Positions 36,257 to 48,251 of a DNA stretch of 64,000 bases are shown one piece after another. Source of the stretch: Sindora glabra (lineage: Eukaryota > Streptophyta > Magnoliopsida > Fabales > Fabaceae). Both the position numbers and the translations under genes were made by a program. The number at the start of each line of letters is the position of its first letter. Positions within the stretch are counted from its first letter, which is position 1. Location of the stretch: the NCBI GenBank assembly GCA_020226215.1, contig CM035226.1, positions 62,767,455 to 62,831,454 of the forward strand, in the 5' to 3' direction. The notes under the pieces were generated by a model that worked only from the letters and a program-made list of their open reading frames with translations, made no database searches and was not told the DNA's origin.

Positions 36257-37760
36257 ATGACTAGGAGAAATGCTAATGAATTATTAGAGTTTAATTCTGA
36301 AATAAATAGGACTTTTCATTATCTTTGTCAGACTAGAAATGCAAATAGTTTTAACATTCACACCCCTATTCTAAACCTCTTGACTATTCTAATAATATGG
36401 CAAATAACAATAGGATATTCAAGGAATTGGCTATCCATGATGTTACTTACCATCATTTAGGTATCCAATATTCTGAACTTGATGTTGATTTTAAGCTTAA
36501 ATCTAGTTTAATACATTTGCTTTCTAGATTTCATGGTCTTGGAGGTGAGAACCCTTATAAACATTTAAAGGAGTTCTATATGGTATACTTAACCATGAAG
36601 CCTCGTGATATTTTAGAAGACTATAGTAAGTTAGGGCATTCCTTTTCTCGCTTATTGATATAGCCAAAGATTGATTATACTACCTACAACTAGGTTCTAT
36701 CACTTGCTAGAATGACATGAAATCTAGTTTAATACGTTTGCTTTCTAGATTTCATGGTCTTGCAGGTAAGAATCCTCATAAACATTCAAAAGAGCTTCAT
36801 ATGGTATGCTCAACCATGGAGCCTTATGATATTTCAGAAAACTCCATTAAGTTAAGGGCATTCCCTTTCTCATTTGCTGATCTAGCCAAAGATTAGTTAT
36901 ACTACCTACAACTAGGTTCAATCACTTGCTGGAATGACATAAAGTAGCTATTCTTAGAAAAAATTTCCCTTCATCAAAAGCTATTGCTATCAGAAAAGAG
37001 ATTTATGGTATAAAGCAAATGAACGGTGAAACATTATATGAATATTGGGATAGATTCAAGAAATCATATGCAAGCTATCCTTATCACTAAATTAGTAAAT
37101 ACATCTTTATCTAGTATTTCTATGAATAACTTCTTTCTATGGATAGGAGTATGATTGATGTAGCTAATGGTAAAGTATTAGTAGACAAAACCCTTATGGC
37201 AACAAAGCACTTGATAGCTAACATAGTAGTAAACTCTCAGCAATTTGGAAACAGAATGCTTCCTACAACTAGAAGTGTGAATGAAATGCATTTTTCCTAT
37301 GCAAATTAACAAAGAATGGAGCATAAAATAGATGGATTGACCTCTTTAGTAAGATAAATGGTAATAGGACAACAACAACAACAAATCCAAGCTTTTCTTT
37401 GTGCTAGACTTTGTGGCATACACTTTTGCCTAAGCCATTCCACTAATTCATGTCTAACATCACAAGAAAATGATGGTTAGTATCAACCTTATGTAGCAGT
37501 AGTATTCACTGAAAAAACCTTAGTATCAATAGTAAAACCAACTAGCAACAAAAGCCTAAATATGATCCTTACTCTGACTTTTTACAATCCTAGTTAAAGA
37601 GATCACCCTACTTTTAGATATAATGATGCACTAGTTTAGCAACCAATTGACTAACACAATACTAGCTAAGTAGAATTCCATTCTAGTAGCCTTAACCTTC
37701 TAAACCAATCTAGAAGCAAACTTTCCAAAACCATCAGGAAACTTCTTTTTCATCTTCTTA
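36257..37760 (+). pseudogene. gag pseudogene of element 1
   Basis: Starts ATGACTAGG, like the start in element 2 (48252). The Retrotrans_gag domain is readable in pieces: 'DVTYHHLGIQY.ELDVDF' and 'LLSRFHGLGGENPYKHLKEF' at 36430-36570, 'LRAFPFSFADLAKD' near 36855, then 'LFLEK' and a diverged 'MIDVA..' block. A C-terminal 'YDPYSDF' phrase lies near 37563. A 221-bp internal tandem duplication repeats the 'FHGL' to 'CWND' segment, and several stops (TAG, TAA at Gln and Trp sites) break the frame. The product would have been the nucleocapsid/capsid precursor. Confidence 0.85.
36499..36941 (+). repeat. 221-bp tandem duplication inside gag of element 1
   Basis: Copies 36499-36719 and 36720-36941 start 'aaatctagtttaatac'. 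They differ at many positions, and each keeps family-like residues where the other is mutated, so the duplication is old or the copies come from different templates. Confidence 0.93.
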
Positions 37761-38109
37761 TCCATCATTTGAGAAATTAGTCAAGTAAATGACTACTAAT
37801 AACTTGCAGTTTAAGTAGGGAATAAATGCTACAATGCATAATTTACAATCATAGATTGGACAAATAGCCATTTCCATAAATAAGCTTAAATCCTAAGATT
37901 TTGATAGATTGCTTTTCTAAATGATTCCAACCTAATAGGTAATATTTTTATTATTATTCTAAGAAGTAGAAAAGAAGTTCATGTTCTTACCAATTCTTAA
38001 CTAGCAAGTTAGCAAAACAGGGAAAAATAACTAGCAAATACTAAAAATTCTATAAAGAGCTCATAACAAACAAACTGAAAAATAGAGAAACTAGAATTAG
38101 TGTAAAAAC

Positions 38110-41100
38110 TAGAAAATTATATAAGATTACTACCCTTCCTAAATAGAATTACACAATCCAAAAAAATAAAAAAAATTGATAGAGATAGAGAAATTTTAAA
38201 GACTTTTAGGAAGGTGGAAGTTAACATTTCATTGCTTGATGTCATTAAACAACTTCCTAAGTATGCCAAATTCCTCAAGGAGTTATGCTCTCGTAAGAGA
38301 AAGCCATATGGCAATGAAAAAATGAGCTTGGGACATAATGTATTGGTTATCTTTTAACCAAACTTACCTTAAAAGTGTAAAGATTCAAGGACATTTGACA
38401 TATCTTGCATTATAGGCAATAACATTTTTGGGCATGCCTTGATTAACTTAGGAGCTTCCATTAAAGTCATGCCAATGTCTATATTTTCTTCATTATGGCT
38501 TAGCCTGTTAAAGCAAATAGGAGTTGTCATTTAATTAGCCGATAAAAGTAGTGGATATCCTACTAGTGTTATTGAAGATGTGGTGATTCAAGTTAAGGAA
38601 TTAACATTTCCAATAGATTTTTACATTTTGCCCATAAAGGATAAGTCTTAAAATAATTATGCACCTTTGATTCTAGAGAGACCATTCCTCAAAATAATGA
38701 AAATACGATAGATGCAGATGCTAGCACTCTTTTCATAAAAGTTAGAAATACAATTGTGAGTTTTAACATATTTGAAGCTATGAAATACCTTATGGAAGAG
38801 CATTATGTATTTTAATTAAATGTGATTGATAAGCTTGTTAAAGATACTCTTAATAACAAGCTTACTAATTTTCCTCAAATTTTTGAGTTTATGGATTGTT
38901 TTAATGGACATGAATGCATTTGCTGTGATGATAATACTAAGTGTGTTATTTGTGCTAAAATCTCTGTATTTATAAATGAAGAAAGCAATATTGTTCCAAA
39001 AGGATGTAGCAATTAATGTTTAAGAAGAAATTTAACTTGTAAAAGTGGTTTCTACTACTAAATTAATACCTTTTATAATTTAGCCACCAATATTGGAGCT
39101 TAAACCTTTTCTAGGATATTTAAAGTATGCATTCTTAAAAAAGAATGAAAAGTTACTAGTCATTATAGCAAAGAATCTGCAACTTGAGCAAGAAGAAAAG
39201 TTATTGTAGATTTTAAGATCTCATAAGCAAGCAACTAGGTGAATATTTGCAAATATTCCTTGTATTAACCTTTTCACATGTAGGCATCAAATTTTGTTGG
39301 AAGAAGGAGCCAAACTAGTAAGATAACACCTTAGAGAAGACTTAATCTAGATATGGTAAAGAAAGAGATTACTAAGCTTTTAAAGGCTAGTATCATATAT
39401 CCTATTTTTAATAGTAAGTGGATAAGTCTAATGTAAATTATTCCTAAGAAAACTAAATTCATAGTAGTAAGAAACCAGAATAATGAATTACTTCCTACTA
39501 GAGTTCAAAATAGTTAGAAAGTATGCATTGACTATAGGAAGCTAAATTAAGCAATAAGAAAAGATCATTATCCACTTCTATTCATTAATTAAATATTAGA
39601 GAGATTGGCTAGAAAATCCTATATTACTTCTTGGATGGTTACATTAACTACTTTTAGGCTCACATTGCTCCAGAAGATTAGGAAAAAATCGTATTCACAT
39701 GCTCTTTTGATACTTTTTCTTATAGGGAGATGCCTTTTGGTCGATACAATGCAACTAGTATATTTCAAAAGTGTATAGTAAGCATTTTTTTTGAATTTTT
39801 AGAAAATTGCATAGAAGTGTTTGTAGATGATTTTCTATTTATGGTTTGTCTTTTGATGTATGCTTAGATAACCTTGCTAGGGTGTTACATAAATGCATTA
39901 AAATTAATCTTGTGCTAAATTTTGAAAAATGTCATTTCATAATAAAGTATGGAATAATTTTAGGGCATATAGTGAATAGCAAAGGTAGAAGTAGATCCTA
40001 CTTAGATTAATGTCATTACTACTTTACCTTACCCTATTTATTTATGGGAAGTGTATTCTTTTCTTGGCTATGTAGGTTTCTATAGGCGCTTTATTAGAGT
40101 TTTAGCAAAATTACTTTTCCATTATCCAAGTTACTCTAAAAAAAGTAGAATTAAATTTTAACTAAAATTATAAGGAGGTTCTTGACAAGTTAAAGCAAGT
40201 TTTTATTGCCACTCCCATCATTTAGTTACTATCTTGGGATTTACCATTTGAGTTGATGTGTGATACATCTAATTATGCAATTGGTGTTCTTCTTGCATAA
40301 AGAATGGAAAAACAACCTCATTTGGATGTTGCCCAAGCCAATTACATCAATACATAAAATGAACTTTTAGCCATTATTTTTACTTTAGACAAATTTATAT
40401 TATACTTACATAGTTTTAAAGTGGTTGTGGTTTCTAATCATATAACTTTGAAGTTCTTTTTGAAGAAACTAGAGGCAAAACTTTACTTGATTAGATGGAT
40501 GTTACTTTGGCAAGAATTTAACATTGAGACTAAAGATAGGAGTAGTGCTAAAAAATTAATTATAGATCATTTGAGTAGGATTCTAATAGATGTAAACATT
40601 TTACCCATTCAAGATACTTTTCTAGATAAGTAGCTTTTTTCAGGTGCTAGGTAAAGATTCTTGATTTATTAATTTAGTGAATTTTTTGGTTGTTAATGAG
40701 TTACCTACATATGCTAAGAAAGCTTAGATTAATAGGTTGAAAAGTGAGGCTAAATATTATATGTAGGATAATCCTTATTTATGGAGATTTTGTATTAATC
40801 AAATAATTAGGAGATCTATATGTAATTTTCAGTTTTATTGTATTCTTGCATTTTGTTATACTTGGGCTTATAAAGGTCACTTTGGACCTAAAAGAAAAGA
40901 AAGAAAAGTGCTTGATTCTAGTTTTTATTAGTCTACTTTATTCCATGATGCTTACATGTTTTATAGAAATTGCAAACAATTTTAAAGAATAAGAAATTTA
41001 ACTCTTAAACATGAGATGGATTAATTTCCTATGCTTTTTTGTGAGGTTTTTAATATGTATGGCATTGATTTTATAGGTCCTTTTTCTTATCTTTTAGCTT

Positions 41101-41880
41101 TGTTTACATTTTACTAGTTATTAATTATATTTCTAAGTGGATGGAAGTTAAAGCCACTAGAGTTAATGATTCAATAATTGTTGTAAACTTTGTTAAGTTT
41201 TACATTTTTAGCAAGTTTGGCATTCCACGTGCTTTGAAAAGTGATTAAGAAACTTATTTTTATAATTGAGCACTTGAGACTTTGTTAAAGTAATATAGGG
41301 TTTGTCATAAAATTTCCACACCATATCATCTCTAAATAAATAAGCAAGCAAAAATTTCTAATAGAGAAGTCAAATCAATTTTAGAGCAAACTATGAAGCC
41401 TAATAAAAAAGATTGGAATCTAAGATTGGATGATGCTAAGATGGCATACAAAGCTCTTATTAGGATATCCTTATGTCAGATTATTCTTGAGAAGGCATGT
41501 TATTTTCTAATAGAGTTAGAGCATAGAGCATTTTAGGCTATTAGAAAGTGCAACATGGATTTAAAAACATTTAGAGAGGAAACAAAATTGCAATTGCAAG
41601 AATTAAAAGAACTTACTTAAAGCCTATGAGAATTCTAAACTTTACAAGCATTCCATGATAAGCTCATTTTTTAGAAAAAAAAATTCAAATTGGGCCAAAA
41701 GTTTTATTATTTTAATTCAAGGCTTAAATGAATGCCAAGTAAACTCCGTTCTTGTTAGAATGAACTTATTGTGATTATTAATATTTTTTCTTATAGTGTA
41801 GTTAAGATTAGGAGTGTAAAGAATAACAAGGTGCTCAAAGTTAATAAGTATAGGCTCAAGCCATTTTATGAAAGTTTTTA
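38110..41880 (+). pseudogene. pol pseudogene of element 1 (protease, RT, RNase H, integrase)
   Basis: Order and motifs are clear despite stops. A pre-protease segment ('VEVNISLLDVIKQLPKYAKF') is at 38210-38275. The retropepsin motif (NLGAS, Asp replaced by Asn) is near 38447, with 'LERPFL' near 38673. RT lies at about 39280-39990, with 'VCIDYRKLN', 'MPFGR' and a catalytic FVDD at 39820-39831, then 'CLDNLARVLHKCI'. RNase H lies at about 40200-40640, with 'FELMCDTSNYA', 'NELLAII' and 'IIDHLSR'. Integrase lies at about 40700-41640, with a zinc-finger region ('KGHFG', 'LFHDAYMF'), 'YGIDFIGPF', and 'PHHI' to 'NREVKS' parts. An integrase C-terminal tail runs to 41880 ('VLLFNSRLK', 'KVNKYRLKPFYESF'). 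Stops are mostly TAG and TAA at Gln and Trp sites, with frameshifts at 39620 and 39840. Non-functional. Confidence 0.92.
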
Positions 41881-43430
41881 AGAGTAAATGATGCAAGCAA
41901 TAAATTTAGAAATCCTAATTTATTCTTAATGAAGGATTTTGAATTTAGCCAAAGATATTTAAAAAAAGGTGCTTCTTGGAAGGCAACCCAAGTCATTATA
42001 AATTTATTTTTTCTTACCCTTTTCTTTCATTTACTTATCTTTTATCCTTCTTAGTAATGCTAATGTAAAATTTAAGTATGGAAGGGAGACTTTTAAGATT
42101 TCTTTTATGTTTTTGGTCTTCATTTAATACTTTTAATGCTTTCAAAAAATATATAGAAAAAATTAAAAAAAGAAAAATATATTTTTTACTTGTTTTTTAT
42201 TTTTTTTAGTCATTTTATTTGCTTTCCATTGATGGAGATTTCACATTTTTCATAAGTAGGATTTAATTGATGTTAGATAAGATTCATAACATGATTGAAT
42301 AAATAATTTTACTTCTAGAAATTGATTACTGTAGTGATAGATTTTAAATTTGTAGATTAAACTTAGTAGCATTACTTTGCTTGTAGGATTTTGAGTCTTA
42401 TGTTGAATATTCATATGATTCTCTTTCTTGTATAATGTACTTTCATGATTTGTTTTTCTAGAACTTGCTTTTTTTTTAGATTACATTTGCATATACATAC
42501 ACAAAAATGATAAAAAAATTTTCTTTTATTTAAGCTAAAGCCATATAGCTAACTTTGAATTTTCATCTTTATTGAGTCCCTTTGAGCTTTAATTGCTTTT
42601 TTCTTTATTGATTAGCCCATGAGCATTTTTCTAATGAAAAACAAGTATCTTTACCTAGCTTTAGGGATTAGTAGAGCATTTAAATTTTTATGAAATAGGT
42701 CTTTAAATAAGTGTGAGAGTGGGTGAATGTATATGTTTTAAAAATTTATCAACTTCAAGTTTAAAAGTTGGTTGAAAGAAACAAAAAATAAAAAAAATAA
42801 AAAAAAGAGAAAGTGAAAAAAGAGTAAAAAAAGAAGAAGAATAAGGCAAAATAAAATTAAAGAGAGAAAGGGAGAGAAGGAAAGAATGGAAAAAAAAAGA
42901 AGTTAATAAGTATTTGAATTTAAATTTAGTTTGTTATGCTGAGCTATAATTGTTTATGATGGGCCCATATGTTTTTTGTTCAAATGCTCTATTGATTTAT
43001 TTAGTTTCTACCTTTTTATATTTTCATTTTTCCTTTCTTTTTCTCTAGCCATATTATGACCTTGAATAAAGTCCTTTTGATTTATATTGTGTATGTCATT
43101 TAAGTAGTGAAAATTAGATAATTAACAAGTTTATATAAAGCAATTTCATGAAATAAACTTGAGTGAAGCACCTTCCCTAAACACTTAAAAGCATTAGAGT
43201 AAATTTTGTGATAATCCACCATGATTATTTACTCTATTTGAATAAAATTATTATGTTAGTTAGTTTCAAGTTTATCAAGATTTTTCTTTTAATGATGAGT
43301 TATGTGTTTTGCTAGCTTTATTTATCTTTTGCTTGTCGATTTGTGATGTTAAAGTTTTGAAAAATAAAGTCTTTTATTCCTTAGTTTTGAATAAAGTTGT
43401 ATCTTACCTAAGGTTGTGCAAAGGCTAATT
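41881..43430 (+). other. 3' non-coding region of element 1
   Basis: No extra ORF. A motif near 41965 ('gcttcttggaaggcaaccca') follows the pol end, and an inner purine-rich motif ('taagtatggaagggaga') lies at 42073-42089. The region from 42270 onward ('gattcataacatgattgaataa') parallels 53040 onward in element 2. A long purine-rich stretch occupies about 42775-42905. Confidence 0.7.
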
Positions 43431-43441
43431 GTGGAGGAATT
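43431..43441 (+). promoter_or_regulatory. Polypurine tract of element 1
   Basis: GTGGAGGAATT immediately before the TG of the right LTR, equivalent to 54059-54070 in element 2. It would prime plus-strand synthesis. Confidence 0.8.
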
Positions 43442-45053
43442 TGATGTGCAAGAATTTATCTATATTATTTTCTCTTATTTCATGCCTTTTAGTATATTAC
43501 ATGTGTTTAATTTTATAGAATTGACCTTCTTATGTAATTTAGGATTGGTTTTGCAATCATTTGAAATTATTTGGTTAATATTAGATTTTAATACTATTTT
43601 AAGTTTTTGGCTATATCTGAGCTTCAGATGTTAGATTGGGGTAATCATTATATCATTATAAAACTTAAAAAAAAATTACAATTTTTTTTATCTTTGATTA
43701 AAGCTTAGTTTGAACATTTGAAAGTTCTAATTTAGTTCAAAAGTTGAAGCCCTATTTTTGTCTAGGCTAAGCTAGCTTTAATTTTTAAGCCATATTTAGA
43801 GTTTTAGAGGTCTAATTAATGTGAAACCACCACTTAAGCTTTCTAAGACCTAGCCCTATAAGTTTTATGTTCATGGTTTATCAAAACTACATAGTTTAGA
43901 TGGTTTTACATTAGATGGATGCTAGCCATATAAAATTTCATTATTATAACTCTTGTAATTCATTACTTTGTAAAATAGGTTTTGGGCTTCTAAATATTAG
44001 TAAAGCCCTATTTTTGTTACCCTAAAAGGCATAGAATTCAAGTCTATTAGGTTCTGAGGGTTATTAAATTAGATGAGGAGGTAAAACACACACACTAGAC
44101 TATAAACACTACATAATTCAATAATGAAATAATTTCTATCTTTTTTAAGCTTTTTATTTTTCAGCCATAGAGGGTTAAACTTTTAGTTAATTTAAGGATT
44201 TTAAGGCTCATCTCTATTAGATTATGAGATTATAATGTTAACTTCTTCTAATTAATTTTTCTTTTTTCTTAGTTCTTTGTGTTGATTACTTTGAAATTGC
44301 ATTAGTTGAATGCTTATTTAGTGCAATTTGTGTTCAACATTGTGATTTTTAATCTTTAACTATTTTTATGTTAAATTGTGGTTGGTTAATTATAAATTTT
44401 TACATAGGGACAGAGGTTGAGAGATTGAGTTAGAGATTTTTGATTTAATCACTCAATTTAATTGAATTCTATCTTTAAATCAATTTTGATCTAACTCTAT
44501 ATGAATTTTAGCGATTACTTAATTCTGCTAGTCTTAATTGAGCAAATCCTAGGTGGTCATCTAATGTAAGATTCATGAATTATTGTAACAGTTTTGAATA
44601 CTTTAAATAAATTAGAATGGTCAATTATTTTGTGATCTATAATTAATTTATGCTAAGAGCTCTTAAATCCTTGGATTGACTACTTTACTATATTGATTCT
44701 CTTTCTTTTTACTTTACTACTATATTTTGCTTTATTTAGTGCATTTATTTTAATTTCATACCAAACCCCCTAATTCTAGTTTTGTGTTAATTTTGTTTTT
44801 CATTTTGCATACTATCTAAATCTGTTTGCATTTTGTGTGCATTCTATTTGCATTTTCTAATTACTTTTTTTGTATTCATTCTTTCTATTTTTAGTGCATA
44901 AAAAACTTAAACAATTGTGTAATCATTATTAGTAAATCATTTGAAAGGATATATCAAGGGATCACCAAGGTACAACTTGATTTGTCACCTTATATAGCAT
45001 TATTTTAACAAGCCAGTAATAATTAATTTTATGGTGTTGCAATGCATGTATCA
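43442..45053 (+). repeat. Right LTR of element 1
   Basis: 1612 bp, TGATGTGCA to ATCA, colinear with the left LTR. Differences are mostly transitions. Confidence 0.9.
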
Positions 45054-46553
45054 ATAGGGTTTTGTGGCAATTGTATGACAACATAATTACATTAGTAAGT
45101 TGTTATTATAGTAGTAATTAGGGTTGTAGCTTATGATGATTGTAGTATTATTGTTAATGATATTTTTATTACAAGAAAGTAGGTCATTTGGAATATGTTA
45201 AGGATACTTATGTTAGAAATACCTTGTTGCACTAAATGTATGATGCATTTAATTAAAGAGCCCTAGGAATTTTGATCATGACTTATTAAATTGGGACATT
45301 ATATGTTCTAATTAAGATCTAATTGTGCTATTGAAGTCCTACGATTGTAAGGAGCTTATTTTGGCTAGATTTTTAGCTATTATGACAAAAAAGTAGAATA
45401 TAGTTAATGAGATGTAATGAGGTAGGTTCCAAAGATGTTCGAATGGTAAAAATAAAGATACAAGCTAGAAATACCTATGATTATTTAGCAGATAAGAAAG
45501 AAACCTAATAGAGGTAAGTTAGGTGTAAGTCTTAAGAAATTATTAGTTCAAATAACTATTAATGCTATTAAGGTTTTGCTCGACATTAGATGAAAAAAGT
45601 TATCTATCATAATTGACACAAGTATTGGTAATAGAGTTTAAGTAGATAAAGTAAAAAATAATGTTAGATAGCCTAGTTTATTTGCTTGTTATTGAAGTGT
45701 AATTTGGTTCTTTTTTAGGACAATGTTAATAAGTATTAGAATAAGGAACTATAAACCTTGTGACTTTGTAAATATGCATGGTTAGGTTGAGTGTCATGAA
45801 ATGTTTCATACATACTTTGGATAGGTGACCTAAATCTATGGAGAAAAGAGGCTGCAGCTTAAAGAACTATGGAAGGTATGGGTAATAGAAACTGCAATTG
45901 TAAGTTTAATGATCTATTAAATTAGTACTAATGTGTAAGCCTTTAAGATGTTGCATGTGTGTAAATTAGGATATTTAAGCTATTTCTTAGGATTTATTAT
46001 GAGATATGAAAAAGGACTAAGAAGGTATAATATAATTAATTGTATAATTTTACATTCTCTAGGTTTATATAATTAATGATGAAAAAAGGGGATTTCAATT
46101 GGCATAAATATTAGGCTAATGAGTTTGAGATTATATGAAAGCAAGATTTGACTATTTAGTAAGATGTGCAACTAGATTAGAGCTAGGCATGTGACCCCAG
46201 ATATAGTAGTGTATGAAAGACTAAAAGTATTTGATGGAGGAAGATATGAATTGTGTATGGCTATATCACTAAGGTTAGGAGAATATAAAGGATATAAACT
46301 AAGGATGATTTCTAAATTGAAATGCAAGTGGATTAAATTAGTGATAATAGTGTAAATACTTTTATTAGATAAGGACATAGAACCTTGCTTTTTAAGAATT
46401 AAATTGAGGCTTTATAGTGAAATAACTAGAAAAGTAGATATGTTTTGTGGCATACCATGTAGATAAAGAGTGGATGTAGAAATAGGGCATAATTAAGCAA
46501 GGAACAATAAGTTGAAAGAAGTTAGGTTATTGTGTGATCATGAGAATGAAAAT
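45054..46553 (+). pseudogene. Interior of the outer element with a decayed gag zinc knuckle
   Basis: Near 45165-45220 one frame gives YFYYKKVGHLEYVKD, which fits a CCHC knuckle (Cys-x2-Cys-x4-His-x4-Cys) in which the cysteines have become Tyr or Val; TGT/TGC to TAT/TAC is one transition each. A gag and protease junction is expected here. The rest, including 45560-45660, is too decayed to assign. Element 1 therefore inserted upstream of the knuckle and element 2 downstream. Confidence 0.45.
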
Positions 46554-48115
46554 TGATATGTAAAATATTTACATATTTATTTTCTCTTGTATGATGCATT
46601 TTTGGATTTTATCTTATTTAATTTAATAAATTTAGTTGCATTTTGTGAATGGGTCTTGAATTTGAAATCAAATCAAATCTTTTAGATAATGCTGTATTTT
46701 GATCCTATTTCAGATTTTAGACCATATCTGGAGTTTTGGATGTTGGATTGAGTTGTTCTTTATATGTTTAAAAAGATAAGAAAAATTTCTACAATTTTCA
46801 TGATTGAAGAAAAGCCCAGTTCAGCCTCTAAGGATCTCAATTTCTGCTTGGAAAATGAAACAGTAGTTCTGGCAGAATCTGACCTTTGCCTACTAATCTA
46901 ACCATAACTTGAGATATAAATGTCACAATTAGGATTTCTTTGTGACATTTGAAAGCTAAGATCCGATTCTACAACTCCTAAGTTGATAGGAAGATGTGAA
47001 TATACCATTTAGGTGGTAAAAAATTACCAACAATTTATAAGAATGGTTGTTGCAAAAATCAAGAAGGGTAGTTAAAGACCATGAATAGTAGCTAAAGAAC
47101 ATGATTGGTAGCTAATGGTCAAGATCTATGACTTGTAGCTGATCCATTCACCTATAAATATTAGAAGTAGAGATCATTTACAGCATTTATTCATCTTAGA
47201 TAGTAATTTAGTTCATGCATTTTTAGTTCTTCTTATATGCCTCCTATATGGAAGGTTAGGTTGTCATCCTATATGGAAGGTTTTACCTCCTACATGGATG
47301 GATAGTATTTCTATTTTCATGCATTTGTAATTATAACCTTATGTTTGTATCATGAATGTGATGATGTTTTTATTTTATTTTGAGTTTGTTTTTAATTTCA
47401 TTATGTTCTAATTTTTCGTCTTCCTAGGGTAATAACGTAACTTGATAATAACGGATTAAATTATAATCTATTGAAACTAATTTCAATTTTGTTCTCCTAG
47501 ATTGAGTTTTAACTATTTCTCTTAATGCTTTCAATTAATTGACCACCTTTTGAATGAATTCAATATGCATGTTGAGACCAAAAGGAAATACATGTGTATG
47601 GAACCTATAATTAAAACCATAAATTGCATATGAAATAGGAATATATTCATATAGTTTATGTAGTCTTAATGAGTTCCATAAATCCTAATGCATGATTAGT
47701 TGTTTTAATTCACATAGGAATATAGTGAATTAGCAATTAATTATAGAATTACTTGACCTTCGAAGAGGCTAGTAATTAATTTAGGAAAACTCGACTATCA
47801 ATTAAGGGAGTTAAAATTGGATTAGTGTAGATAGATGATTCAATCCAAAATTATTAAGTGAAGTCTGATCCCTAGGTCTTTTATTCATATTTTTATTTAC
47901 TTCAATTGCATTCATATTTATTTTAATTATTTTTTGCATAAATCTCTACTTAGTTACTTCATTCCAACTAATCGAATTGTCAAATAGTGTTAGGATTATG
48001 AATTTTGGTACTTAGTAAAACAATCATCGAGGGAATGATACTTTACTTATCACTTTATTACTTGTTTATGATAGTGTACACTTGCACTAATTCATAAACC
48101 ATTTCACACATAACA
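46554..48115 (+). repeat. Left LTR of element 2
   Basis: 1562 bp. Starts TGATATGTAAAATA and ends CATAACA. A TATA box (CCTATAAATA, 47151-47160) lies in the second quarter, just downstream of a short array of about 20-bp repeats with a 'gtagctaaaga' core (47068-47107). Three 'ctatatggaaggtt'-type repeats follow at 47240-47295. Confidence 0.95.
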
Positions 48116-48121
48116 AGTTTT

Positions 48122-48139
48122 TGACGCCATTGCCAAGGA
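48122..48139 (+). promoter_or_regulatory. Primer-binding site of element 2 (tRNA-Asp type)
   Basis: TGACGCCATTGCCAAGGA lies six bases after the LTR and matches the tRNA-Asp complement at 14 of 18; all four differences are G-to-A. The positions hit differ partly from those in element 1. Confidence 0.8.
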
Positions 48140-48251
48140 TTGTTATCATTAATATCAATACCACGTAATCTTAATCCTAATTTAATTTTTATTTTACATT
48201 TTTTTTCTTTTCTTCAGTGTCTCTTTTCTTTTTTCAAGTTTGTCCTATTGT

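Larger units (their letters stand above)
34011..45053 (+). mobile_element. Gypsy element 1, Athila/Tat branch, full order but decayed
   Basis: 11.04 kb with LTRs at 34011-35628 and 43442-45053, a tRNA-Asp-type primer site, gag, protease, reverse transcriptase, RNase H and integrase in the Ty3/gypsy order, and a polypurine tract before the right LTR. The flanking 5-mers ATATG and ATAGG match at four of five positions, consistent with an aged target duplication. Stops and frameshifts occur in every domain. By eye LTR identity is in the high eighties of percent. It sits inside the gag region of the outer element. Confidence 0.92.

Noticed and set aside
42775..42905. Long purine-rich tract as the polypurine tract of element 1
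   Set aside because: It lies about 540 bp from the right LTR. The tract directly adjoining the LTR at 43431-43441 is the proper candidate.
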